Source: JAFAXD01 sp035472475
Lineage (GTDB): Bacteria > Pseudomonadota > Alphaproteobacteria > Rhizobiales > Xanthobacteraceae
Reading direction: 5' to 3'
Length of the DNA: 11,214 nucleotides
NCBI GenBank assembly: GCA_035472475.1
Contig: DATIPA010000049.1
Span: 1-11,214, forward strand
The notes under the pieces are model-generated. The model did not search any database. It saw only the letters and a program-made list of their open reading frames with translations, and was not told the origin of the DNA. Both the position numbers and the translations under genes were made by a program. This document shows, piece after piece, positions 1 through 7,125 of this stretch. How positions within the stretch are numbered: the first letter of the stretch is position 1; every line of letters starts with the position of its first letter.

Positions 1-43
1 AATCCGCCGTTCTTGTCTGGAAACAAACCGAGGGGAGCATTCC

Positions 44-2314
44 ATGACTTCGCTAAGCAAATTCTCTTTGCGTTCGGTCGATATAAGCGCCGCGCTCCTT
101 GCGGCGGCGGCGTTGCTTTCGCCGGCGGCCGCGCAAGTCAATTTGGATGAAGTGGTTGTCACCCCGGGCGGACGCCCGGAGCCGCGCAAGCGCGTGACCG
201 GCACGGTTCAGGTCATCGGCGGAAACGACCTCGTCGCCGCAGATTCGCCAGCCGTGGGTCCCGGCGCGACCGAGACTCCCGGGCCGGCAGGTCGCGTGGT
301 TGGCCCGGTGCAAGTCATCGAGAGGTCGACGATCGAGCGGTCGACGGCAAAGTCCGTCGCCGACCTCCTGGCACAGAACGCCGTGGGTTTTCTCAGCGAA
401 TGGACCCCTGGCCAGACCTCGATCAACATCCGCGGCGCGGCGACCGACGGCCAAGGCCGCGACTTCAAGAGCCAGGTGCTCGTGCTGATCAACGGCCACC
501 GCGCCGGAACCGCCAACGTCGCCAAGATGTCGCTTGCAGATGTCGACCGCATCGAGATCGTGCGCGGGCCGTCCTCGGTCATCTACGGCAGCCAGAACAT
601 GGGCGGCGTGATCAACATCATCATGAAGACCGGCCGCACGGCGCCGGGCACCTTCGCCGAGGTCAACGGCGGTTCATGGGGGCTCGAGCAGGGCAAGGCG
701 CAGAACGGTGGAGTTCGCAACGGCGTCGATTGGTACGGCGGCGTCTATGCAGGAAGGCGCGACGATTTTCACATCAGCGGCGGGGCTCGCGAGGGGAACA
801 CCGCGTGGCGGCGGCAATCGGCGTCGTCCTCACTCGGCTATCAGGTCAATGAGAACAGTCGTTTCGACTTCAATATCAGGACGGACGGGGTCTACGACAC
901 CGGCTTTCGCGGCTCCAGCGCGAACCTGTTCGCGGCCGACAACCGCTACAACCGCTCGTTCGACTTCAGCTACAGCGGGCAGGCCCCCGGCGGGCCCTTG
1001 AGCTGGTTCTTCCAGACCTACGGGGTCAACGACGTCGACGATCTCAACAATCCCTCGCCACTGAGCGCGGCCATGAGCCCGCCCACGTCGCTCGACCGAA
1101 ACAAGCGCAATCTCGATATCATCGGCACGCGAATGCAGCCCCGGGTGCAGTTGTGGAGCAGCAACGAGCTGCTGCTCGGCTGGGACCAGGAACGCAGCTG
1201 GCTGCGCTCGGACCGCGCCCGCCTCGGGCTCACCACGGCGCCGGTCTCGCAGCTCGCTCCGACCGACAACAACCAAAACGAAGCCGTCAATGCCCTCTAT
1301 TTCGAGGACGTGCAGACGATCAATGATCGGCTGACGTTGCGTGGCGGCGTGCGCAGGACTTACGGCATAACGACGTTGGATCCGACCCCAAATGCGCCCA
1401 CGCTGATCCCCGGGGACAAGCAATACTGGGCGACCACCTACGCCACCGGCGCATCGTACCAGGCTCTGGATTGGCTGAACCTGCGGGCCGGCGCCTCCTC
1501 GGGCTTCCGTGCGCCCACGGCCACCGAGCTCGGCGCCAATTTCGTCACCGCCTTCACCGGCAACATCACTTACGGCAATCCCGCCCTGCAGCCCGAAACG
1601 AGTCAGCAAGTCGAGGCAGGCGCGACCGTGATAGGCGGGAGCGTGCAACTCGACGCCGCGCTGTTCCAGAACAGGATCATCAATCGCATCACGACCGCGG
1701 TGCGCTCGTCGTCGAGCGCGGTGACGATCTCGGACACGGTCAACAATCCCGGCAATATCGTGCTGCGGGGCATCGAGCTGCAGGCGCAAGCCGATATGCT
1801 CAAGACGTTGGGAATAAGCGCCGGCAATTGGCGCTGGACCACCTACAGCAACGCTTATTACCATTTTCACATGGTGGACGAAGGCGCGCCGCTGGCGGCA
1901 GGCACCGACAGAGCCACGCGGATCTACGAATACGAGGCTTCCATCGGCACGATCTTCGGCGAGCGCGGAAGCGGCCAGCCGTGGCGCGACTGGAACCTGG
2001 AGGTCCGCGGCCTCCTGCGCGGGCCGATGTGGTACAACACCGAGGAAAGATTGCTGATCCCGGGTCAGCTGGTGAACGTCACCGTTTTCCGCAAGAACCC
2101 GTTCTGGGTATGGTACACGCGCTACGAAGTCGACATCATCCAAGGACTCACCTTGTTCGGGGCGGTCAACAATATCTTCGACATCAACCAGCACCCGATC
2201 TTCATCGCCCTCGATCAGACCCCTTGCATCGCGAATCCCATCTTTCAGAACGGGGCATGCGGCAACTCGATGCCGGGCCGCGAGTTCATCGTCGGACTGC
2301 AAGGACGCTGGTGA
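44..2314 (+). CDS. TonB-dependent outer-membrane receptor
   Basis: 756 aa. It imports a large chelate across the outer membrane using TonB/ExbBD energy. A signal peptide covers about residues 1-30 (hydrophobic run, cleavage near AAA|Q31). A TonB box, DEVVVT, lies at 35-40. The plug domain begins near residue 86 (GPVQVIERSTI) and includes the typical IEIVRGPSSVIYG and GGVINIIMK stretch. The 22-strand-type barrel follows, with GFRAPTATEL and NPALQPETS motifs and a terminal Trp, as expected for outer-membrane insertion. The start is supported by GGGGAG at 32-37, 6 nt upstream. It heads an operon with an ABC importer; the stop overlaps the next ATG by one base. Between TonB box and plug lies an extra segment of about 45 residues, Pro/Gly-rich, that begins with a second copy of the GxVQVI strand. 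The BtuF/BtuC-like partners suggest cobalamin or a ferric siderophore; the substrate is not proven. No ExbB, ExbD or TonB gene is present here. Confidence 0.93.
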   Translation: MTSLSKFSLRSVDISAALLAAAALLSPAAAQVNLDEVVVTPGGRPEPRKRVTGTVQVIGGNDLVAADSPAVGPGATETPGPAGRVVGPVQVIERSTIERSTAKSVADLLAQNAVGFLSEWTPGQTSINIRGAATDGQGRDFKSQVLVLINGHRAGTANVAKMSLADVDRIEIVRGPSSVIYGSQNMGGVINIIMKTGRTAPGTFAEVNGGSWGLEQGKAQNGGVRNGVDWYGGVYAGRRDDFHISGGAREGNTAWRRQSASSSLGYQVNENSRFDFNIRTDGVYDTGFRGSSANLFAADNRYNRSFDFSYSGQAPGGPLSWFFQTYGVNDVDDLNNPSPLSAAMSPPTSLDRNKRNLDIIGTRMQPRVQLWSSNELLLGWDQERSWLRSDRARLGLTTAPVSQLAPTDNNQNEAVNALYFEDVQTINDRLTLRGGVRRTYGITTLDPTPNAPTLIPGDKQYWATTYATGASYQALDWLNLRAGASSGFRAPTATELGANFVTAFTGNITYGNPALQPETSQQVEAGATVIGGSVQLDAALFQNRIINRITTAVRSSSSAVTISDTVNNPGNIVLRGIELQAQADMLKTLGISAGNWRWTTYSNAYYHFHMVDEGAPLAAGTDRATRIYEYEASIGTIFGERGSGQPWRDWNLEVRGLLRGPMWYNTEERLLIPGQLVNVTVFRKNPFWVWYTRYEVDIIQGLTLFGAVNNIFDINQHPIFIALDQTPCIANPIFQNGACGNSMPGREFIVGLQGRW

Positions 2315-3213
2315 TGCAAACATCCTTCGGTCTCGTCGTCTTGACCGCTGCGTGCGCTTTGAATCTGAACTCTGTAGCTGCGGCCGAACCCATCACCGTC
2401 CGCGACGCCTTCGATCGTGCCGTGACCGTGCCGGCGCCGCCGCAACGGATCGTGACGATCTTCGCCTCCAATACGGAAATGGTCGCAGCACTCGGGCTTG
2501 CCGATCGCATCGTCGGCATCGAGGCTTATACGCGCTATCCGCCCGAGATATTGGACAGACCGCTGGTCGGCGGCCGGCTTGGCTTCTCGGTCGATGCGGT
2601 GGTGGGACTGCGCCCCGATCTCGTCGTCGTCACACCGGCCCGGCAGGCCGCGCACCAACTCGTCGACCCAATGGAGCGCATCGGCATTCCGGTTATCGTT
2701 CTGATGCAGCGGAACATGGCGGAAATCTTTGCCAATATCCGCCTGTTGGGGCGAGTGGCCGGCGTGCCCGAACAGGGCGACCAGCTCGCCGGACGCCTCG
2801 AGGCCCGTCTTGCGAGTACCATGCAGCGCGTCCGGGATCGCACGCCGCCGCGCGTCGTCATGATCACGGGACGGCTGGGAAATGGCCTTTTACTCGTGGC
2901 GCGCCCTGCCACCTACACCGGCGATGCGATCGAGCTTGCCGGCGGACGTTTCGCGCTCGAGGGCCGCGGCGCGATTGCCCAGGTATCGCCCGAGGCGATC
3001 TTCTCCGCCGATCCAGACGTGCTGCTCTATGCCGGGTCGCCGGCGGACCGCGACGCGCTGATCGAGCGTCCGGGCTGGAGCGAAATGCGGGCGGTGACGG
3101 CGAAACGCGCCTACGCTGTCAGCCGTACCGAGCTTCTGATCCCGGGACCGCGCACCATCGACGGTATCGAGCACCTCGCGGCCTTGCTCCATCCGATGGC
3201 CCCGAAACAATGA
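2314..3213 (+). CDS. ABC transporter periplasmic substrate-binding protein (BtuF/FepB family)
   Basis: 299 aa, cluster A-II/III binding protein (Peripla_BP_2 fold). It would receive the ligand from the TonB receptor and deliver it to the permease encoded next. The N-terminus is hydrophobic and ends in VAAA|E25, a likely Sec cleavage site, although the n-region has no Lys/Arg. The mature part has the family layout: a first lobe with QRIVTIFASNTEMVAALG and IVGIEAYTRYPPEI, then GLRPDLVVV, a long linking helix (about 145-175), and a second lobe with VSPEAIFSADPDVLLYAG. The SNTE...G...YPPEI arrangement resembles BtuF more than classic siderophore binders; this is an impression from motifs, not a substrate assignment. 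The ATG at 2314 shares its A with the TGA of the receptor, so translational re-initiation is likely. The last 4 nt overlap the permease gene. Confidence 0.9.
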   Translation: MQTSFGLVVLTAACALNLNSVAAAEPITVRDAFDRAVTVPAPPQRIVTIFASNTEMVAALGLADRIVGIEAYTRYPPEILDRPLVGGRLGFSVDAVVGLRPDLVVVTPARQAAHQLVDPMERIGIPVIVLMQRNMAEIFANIRLLGRVAGVPEQGDQLAGRLEARLASTMQRVRDRTPPRVVMITGRLGNGLLLVARPATYTGDAIELAGGRFALEGRGAIAQVSPEAIFSADPDVLLYAGSPADRDALIERPGWSEMRAVTAKRAYAVSRTELLIPGPRTIDGIEHLAALLHPMAPKQ

Positions 3214-4186
3214 AGCTCTGGCTCGTTTTAGCGCTCATCCTTGCCGGCGCGCTGGCATTGGCTGCCTGTGCCGGTCACGAGTGGGCAAGCCCATTTGATC
3301 TTGTGCGTGCGTTGGCCGGCGATGCCGACATGCGCAGCCGCCTGCTGCTCGAATGGCGGATGCCGCGCGTGCTCGCCGCCGCGCTCGTCGGTGTATTGCT
3401 CGGACTTGGCGGCGCCGTCTTCCAGGGCGTGTTTCGCAACCCGCTGGCGGAGCCTTATCTGCTGGGCTCGGCCGGCGGCGCGGCGCTGGGCGCAACCATC
3501 GCGCTGCTCGTCCCGCTCGGAGCAACGCAATCGCTGCTTCTGCCGTTACTGGCCTTCGCCGGAGCCTGGGGCGCAACCGTCTTTGTGATCGGCGTCTCAC
3601 GCGTAGCGGGCGCCGTCGATGCAGCCGGCATGTTGCTGGCGGGCGTCGCCGTCGCTGCGATCCTCGGTGCACTTCGCTCATTCCTCATGCTCGCGTTGTC
3701 GGACGACGCGGTGAGCCTTCAGGTCGTGCTGAGTTGGGTGCTCGGAGGAGTGCAAACCCCGACGTGGGCCGTGCTTGGCCTGTTCGCAATGATCTCGATC
3801 GCCTGTTTCGGCCTGACGATGCTATTGGCTGGCGGGCTCGACGTGCTCGGTCTGGGCGAGACCATGGCGATCGGTTTCGGTCTCGAAGTGAAACGGTTCG
3901 TCGCGTGGGCGGTGCTCGCAGGTTCCGTCGTGGTGGCGGCTGCCGTCGCGTTCGGAGGCTTGGTCGCATTCGTCGGTCTCGCGGCGCCGCACATCGCGCG
4001 CTGGTTCGTCGGCCCGATGCACCGTCCATTGCTGCCGGCGTCGGCGCTGGTCGGCGCGTGCATCGTCACGATTGCCGATGCGATCGCTCGCGCGGCGCTT
4101 CCTCCCGCCGAGATTCCGCTCGGCCTGATCACCGCGGTCGCGGGGGGGCCTTTCTTCATTCTGCTCCTCGCGCACAGGCTGCGAAC

Positions 4187-4190
<4 letters not shown>
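3210..4190 (+). CDS. FecCD/BtuC-type ABC transporter permease
   Basis: 326 aa, very hydrophobic throughout, the same size as BtuC-type permeases (about 320-350 aa, roughly ten helices, working as a dimer in the inner membrane). The family hallmarks are clear: RMPRVLAAALVG followed by GAVFQGVFRNPLAEPYLLG (about 68-86). In the C-terminal half come GLGETMAIGFG, VAFVGLAAPHIAR (the region that touches the ATPase) and the final PAEIPLGLITAVAGGPFF. The start is the ATG in the ATGA overlap with the binding-protein gene (3210-3213), the only start that matches the family N-terminus. It also overlaps the ATPase gene by 4 nt. Only one permease gene is present, so a homodimer is expected. A long in-frame extension upstream of 3210 is a shadow of the binding-protein gene and is not part of this protein. 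Confidence 0.94.
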
Positions 4191-4933
<743 letters not shown>

Positions 4934-4957
4934 GAGTTTGGGCCGCCCGCGCTCGGT

Positions 4958-4992
4958 TTCTTTGTCGGTTGCGCCGGTTACTTGACAAAGAA
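4958..4992. promoter_or_regulatory. 9-bp inverted repeat downstream of the import operon
   Basis: TTCTTTGTC at 4958-4966 and GACAAAGAA at 4984-4992 form a perfect dyad with a 17-nt spacer. It starts 24 nt after the ATPase stop codon. A hairpin that helps end the operon transcript is possible, but no T-run follows, so it is not a standard intrinsic terminator. It could equally be an operator: the right arm contains TTGACA (4982-4987), though no convincing -10 box lies 16-18 nt further on. Confidence 0.35.
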
Positions 4993-5134
4993 TTCGGTTC
5001 CAGTTGCCGCTGGGCGACGGCGCGCGCAGCGGTGTATTCAAATTGTCGCATGCTCGCGATGAGCCTTACGCCTATCCAACCGCGATGTTACGCTTGGCAC
5101 GATACATTATCCGATCTGCTGGGAGGCTATTCCG

Positions 5135-5740
5135 ATGACGAGCATGCGCCGAGACGACGTGATTTGGACGGTCGTGGTCACGCTGATCGCCGTCACAATC
5201 AATCCCATCCTCAAATCGATCGGGCTCTTGCCGGCGGACGTTTTTAAGAATCTCGGGATTGCCTTTCCCGGCCAGCCGCAGATCGTGTTCGGTCCGCTGA
5301 TGGCGTTCCTGCTGCTCGCCTTGTTCCTGAAGACCGGCAAAGCCATGGTCTTTCCCGTGATCGGATTCCTGCGCGCGCTGTCGCTGAGTTTCGTGTTTCC
5401 GGCCAATGTGGAGCATAGCGGCACTTTGCTCGCTGCAATCGTTGCGGGCGGGGCAGCGGTGCTCCTGCTGAATAATCCGCAGTGGGCGCGGTCGCACGTT
5501 TGGCTGTCGCTGCTTGCCGGGCTCTATGCCGGGCTCTACGCCGCGTTCAACTATTTGAGCACGGTGGCGTTCGGGCCGGCGGCGCAGACCGCGGTGATCC
5601 TCGGCTCTCCCTCGCGGACGATCGGCATCATTGTCGGCAGCTTCGTGCTCGGCACGCTGCTGGGCTTCCTCGCGTGCCGCCTGATGCGGCCGCTGCAGGC
5701 GACGGTCTTTGCATCGCCAGTGCCACGCTACGCCGGCTAG
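5135..5740 (+). CDS. Six-helix integral membrane protein of unknown function
   Basis: 201 aa; I do not recognise the family. It has about six hydrophobic segments: roughly 9-26, 49-67, 70-89, 96-111, 120-145 and 162-184. The loops are short and carry few charges, and there is no soluble domain. The start is well supported by GGGAGG at 5121-5126, 8 nt before the ATG; an alternative ATG three codons later is less well spaced. Size and helix count match small S-components of ECF vitamin or metal transporters, and it follows a metal-chelate importer, but no diagnostic S-component motif is visible, so this is only a possibility. It is separated from the importer by 201 nt and is probably transcribed separately. 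Near the C-terminus GSFVLGTLLGFLACRLM is the last helix, followed by a short cytoplasmic-type tail. Confidence 0.75.
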   Translation: MTSMRRDDVIWTVVVTLIAVTINPILKSIGLLPADVFKNLGIAFPGQPQIVFGPLMAFLLLALFLKTGKAMVFPVIGFLRALSLSFVFPANVEHSGTLLAAIVAGGAAVLLLNNPQWARSHVWLSLLAGLYAGLYAAFNYLSTVAFGPAAQTAVILGSPSRTIGIIVGSFVLGTLLGFLACRLMRPLQATVFASPVPRYAG

Positions 5741-5786
5741 AACGTATTCAGGTAAAGGGGAATGAGTGCGAGCGGCAAACTCGGTC

Positions 5787-5897
5787 CTACCCTCCCCCTT
5801 GTGGGGAGGGTCGGCGCGAAGCGCCGGGGTGGGGGTCGTGCGGTGATCCGCTGACGGACCCCCACCCCCAACCCCTCCCCACAAGGGTGAGGGGAGC
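5787..5897. repeat. REP-like composite palindromic repeat (CTCCCC/GGGGAG type)
   Basis: A chain of stems in the gap between the membrane protein and the IspH-like gene. CCCTCCCC (5790-5797) pairs with GGGGAGGG (5803-5810). CGGCGC (5812-5817) pairs with GCGCCG (5821-5826). GGGGTGGGGGTC (5826-5837) pairs with GACCCCCACCCC (5857-5868). CCCCTCCCC is then followed by GGGTGAGGGG at 5885-5894. This type is, to my knowledge, dispersed in many copies in Bradyrhizobium-like genomes. It codes for nothing and may act in mRNA 3'-end stability. Confidence 0.8.
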
Positions 5898-5963
5898 ACA
5901 CCGAGTGCTCGGCCCAATTATGCGTCCAACACAAATGAAAATGCTTTAAGGGCGGGGGAGTGC

Positions 5964-6854
5964 ATGGAAGTTCTAACGGCGAGCGTTGGGTTCTGCCTCG
6001 GCATCACGCGGGCTTACCGCGAGATGAATAAACGGGCGCTCGCCGAGGCCCCGTTTGCGGTCGCCCACCAAAATGCCGGCGGCGAGTTCGATACGCTCAG
6101 CCGCATCGAGCGCCGCGAGGTGGGGCTATCGGCCGACTATCCCGGCTTGCGCGAGCTTTCGGTCGTGCGCGACGTGTCGACGCTGGGCGGCGGCGATCGC
6201 CTCGTGCTCGGGTTTCACGGACTGAACAAGGAGACCAAAGAGAGCTTGGTCGCGCGCGGTGTCGATCTGCTCGACGATTTGATCTGCCCGTTCATCGAAA
6301 AGCTTGATCGCGTGGTCGAGCGGCTCGCCAAAGAGGGATTCGACATCGCGATCGTGGGCGCGAAAGACAATCATCATTGCCGCGTCGCGAAAAAGATCGC
6401 CGATGAGCACGGGCGCCGCTGCTACGTGATCGAGCGGGCGGACGATATCGACGCTTTGCCCAACGAAGAGGGCCGCCCCGTTGCGCTGGTGGGCCAGGTC
6501 ACGGGCAACACCGAAATCTTCACCGAAGTCATCGAGCGAGTACGCAACTCGAAAGCACCGGTCAAGATCGTCAAGACCATGTGCAGCGACTCCTATTCGC
6601 GCCAGAGAACCGCGGTCGAGCTCGCGCAGCGGGCCGACGTGGTCATTCTGCTCGACGACGGCGGCGGCGCTGCGCAGAGCGTTTTCGAGGTCTGCGCGCG
6701 CGTCAACAAGCGCGTGCATCGCGTGCGCTCGAAAGAGGAGATAAAGCCGGCGTGGTTCGACGGCGCCGGGACGGCGGCGATCATCGGCGGCATTCTCGTG
6801 CCGGCCTGGTCCATTGAGGACGTTGCGGCTCACGTGCGGACCCTCGGCCAGTAA
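5964..6854 (+). CDS. IspH/LytB-fold iron-sulfur protein, divergent paralogue
   Basis: 296 aa, slightly shorter than IspH (about 310-320). True IspH is the 4Fe-4S enzyme of the last MEP isoprenoid step. The fold is clear: GFCLGITRA with Cys11, DLICPFIEK with Cys108 and KTMCSDSYSRQ with Cys207 match E. coli Cys12, Cys96 and Cys197. His35 (AHQN) and His85 (GFHGL) match E. coli His41 and His74. Other catalytic parts differ. The HPE of E. coli (His124, Glu126) reads NHH here (136-138). Thr167 is Val179. The S-S-N diphosphate clamp is replaced by GGGAAQ (about 233-238), and the Ser269 region reads AAIIGG. A 4Fe-4S or 3Fe-4S cluster is likely, but a different substrate or reaction is more probable than HMBPP reduction. 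GGGGGAG at 5954-5960 is the ribosome site, 3 nt before the ATG. Flanked by repeats on both sides, it is probably a single-gene unit. Residues were aligned by eye. Confidence 0.85.
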   Translation: MEVLTASVGFCLGITRAYREMNKRALAEAPFAVAHQNAGGEFDTLSRIERREVGLSADYPGLRELSVVRDVSTLGGGDRLVLGFHGLNKETKESLVARGVDLLDDLICPFIEKLDRVVERLAKEGFDIAIVGAKDNHHCRVAKKIADEHGRRCYVIERADDIDALPNEEGRPVALVGQVTGNTEIFTEVIERVRNSKAPVKIVKTMCSDSYSRQRTAVELAQRADVVILLDDGGGAAQSVFEVCARVNKRVHRVRSKEEIKPAWFDGAGTAAIIGGILVPAWSIEDVAAHVRTLGQ

Positions 6855-6890
6855 CGACCAATCATTGACGCGTCATGCCCGGGCTTGACA

Positions 6891-6918
6891 CCGCAAGTCG
6901 GGTTTACCCGACTTGCGG
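6891..6918. repeat. Short palindrome 1 (TTTA-centred)
   Basis: Arms CCGCAAGTCGGGT (6891-6903) and ACCCGACTTGCGG (6906-6918) are perfectly complementary over 13 bp around a TT centre. The core AAGTCGG/CCGACTT is shared with palindromes 2 and 5. Confidence 0.9.
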
Positions 6919-6929
6919 CGCTTCATATG

Positions 6930-6955
6930 CAGAAGTCGGGCAAGCCCGACTTCTG
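6930..6955. repeat. Short palindrome 2 (CAAG-centred)
   Basis: Arms CAGAAGTCGGGC (6930-6941) and GCCCGACTTCTG (6944-6955) are perfectly complementary over 12 bp around AA. It shares the AAGTCGGG arm with palindrome 1, but the outer and innermost base pairs differ symmetrically. Confidence 0.9.
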
Positions 6956-7009
6956 TGGCATCCATCGAAAACAAGCGTTTCAATTCGGCGATGGATCGCC
7001 GGGGCATAA

Positions 7010-7023
7010 GCGCGTTTACGCGC
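7010..7023. repeat. Short palindrome 3 (GTTTAC core)
   Basis: Arms GCGCGT (7010-7015) and ACGCGC (7018-7023) flank TT. The central GTTTAC is identical to that of palindrome 1, although the outer arms are unrelated. Confidence 0.7.
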
Positions 7024-7042
7024 GTCCATAGCCCGTGAAGAC

Positions 7043-7056
7043 GGGCGTAAACGCCC
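7043..7056. repeat. Short palindrome 4 (GTAAAC core)
   Basis: Arms GGGCGT (7043-7048) and ACGCCC (7051-7056) flank AA, the core of palindrome 3 in reverse orientation. Its left arm overlaps a competing hairpin, GCCCGT (7031-7036) with ACGGGC (7041-7046) and a GAAG loop, so the two cannot form together. Confidence 0.7.
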
Positions 7057-7114
7057 TTAACGCCGCGCTAAGCCCGGCGATGACGTAAAATGGATCGATG
7101 CCAACCGGCGTTGA

Positions 7115-7120
7115 TATAAT
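7115..7120 (+). promoter_or_regulatory. Perfect -10 box (TATAAT) close to the hydrolase start codon
   Basis: TATAAT ends 5 nt before the ATG at 7126. Initiation 6-8 nt after a -10 box would put the transcript start at or within a base or two of the ATG, giving a leaderless mRNA. The absence of a Shine-Dalgarno sequence upstream of this ATG agrees. The -35 region (TGGATC at 7091-7096, 18-nt spacer) is poor. Confidence 0.45.
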
Positions 7121-7125
7121 AAGCC

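Larger units (their letters stand above)
6871..7085. repeat. Composite inverted-repeat element with nested palindromes
   Basis: CGTCATGCCCGGGCTT (6871-6886) and AAGCCCGGCGATGACG (7070-7085) are terminal inverted repeats matching at 14 of 16 positions. Inside, ATCCATCG (6960-6967) pairs with CGATGGAT (6989-6996), and ATCGCCGGG (6995-7003) pairs with CCCGGCGAT (7073-7081). Four short palindromes of a shared design lie in the loops. No ORF spans it and no clear target-site duplication flanks it. The GCCCGGGCTT ends resemble dispersed repeats I recall from Bradyrhizobium relatives. Confidence 0.7.

Noticed and set aside
830..2323. 497-codon open frame on the minus strand opposite the receptor gene
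   Set aside because: Its translation has no recognisable domain and is exactly antisense to a well-supported receptor. Long antisense frames are common in GC-rich DNA.
5094..5110. TTGGCACG followed by ATTAT, resembling a sigma-54 promoter upstream of the membrane protein
   Set aside because: The -24 half is good, but the essential GC at -12 is absent (TA at 5108-5109).
4934..5134. Possible cobalamin riboswitch in the gap after the importer operon (GCCGCTGGG-like bases near 5006)
   Set aside because: No B12-box, no GGGAA element and no correct spacing could be found, so chance similarity is likelier.
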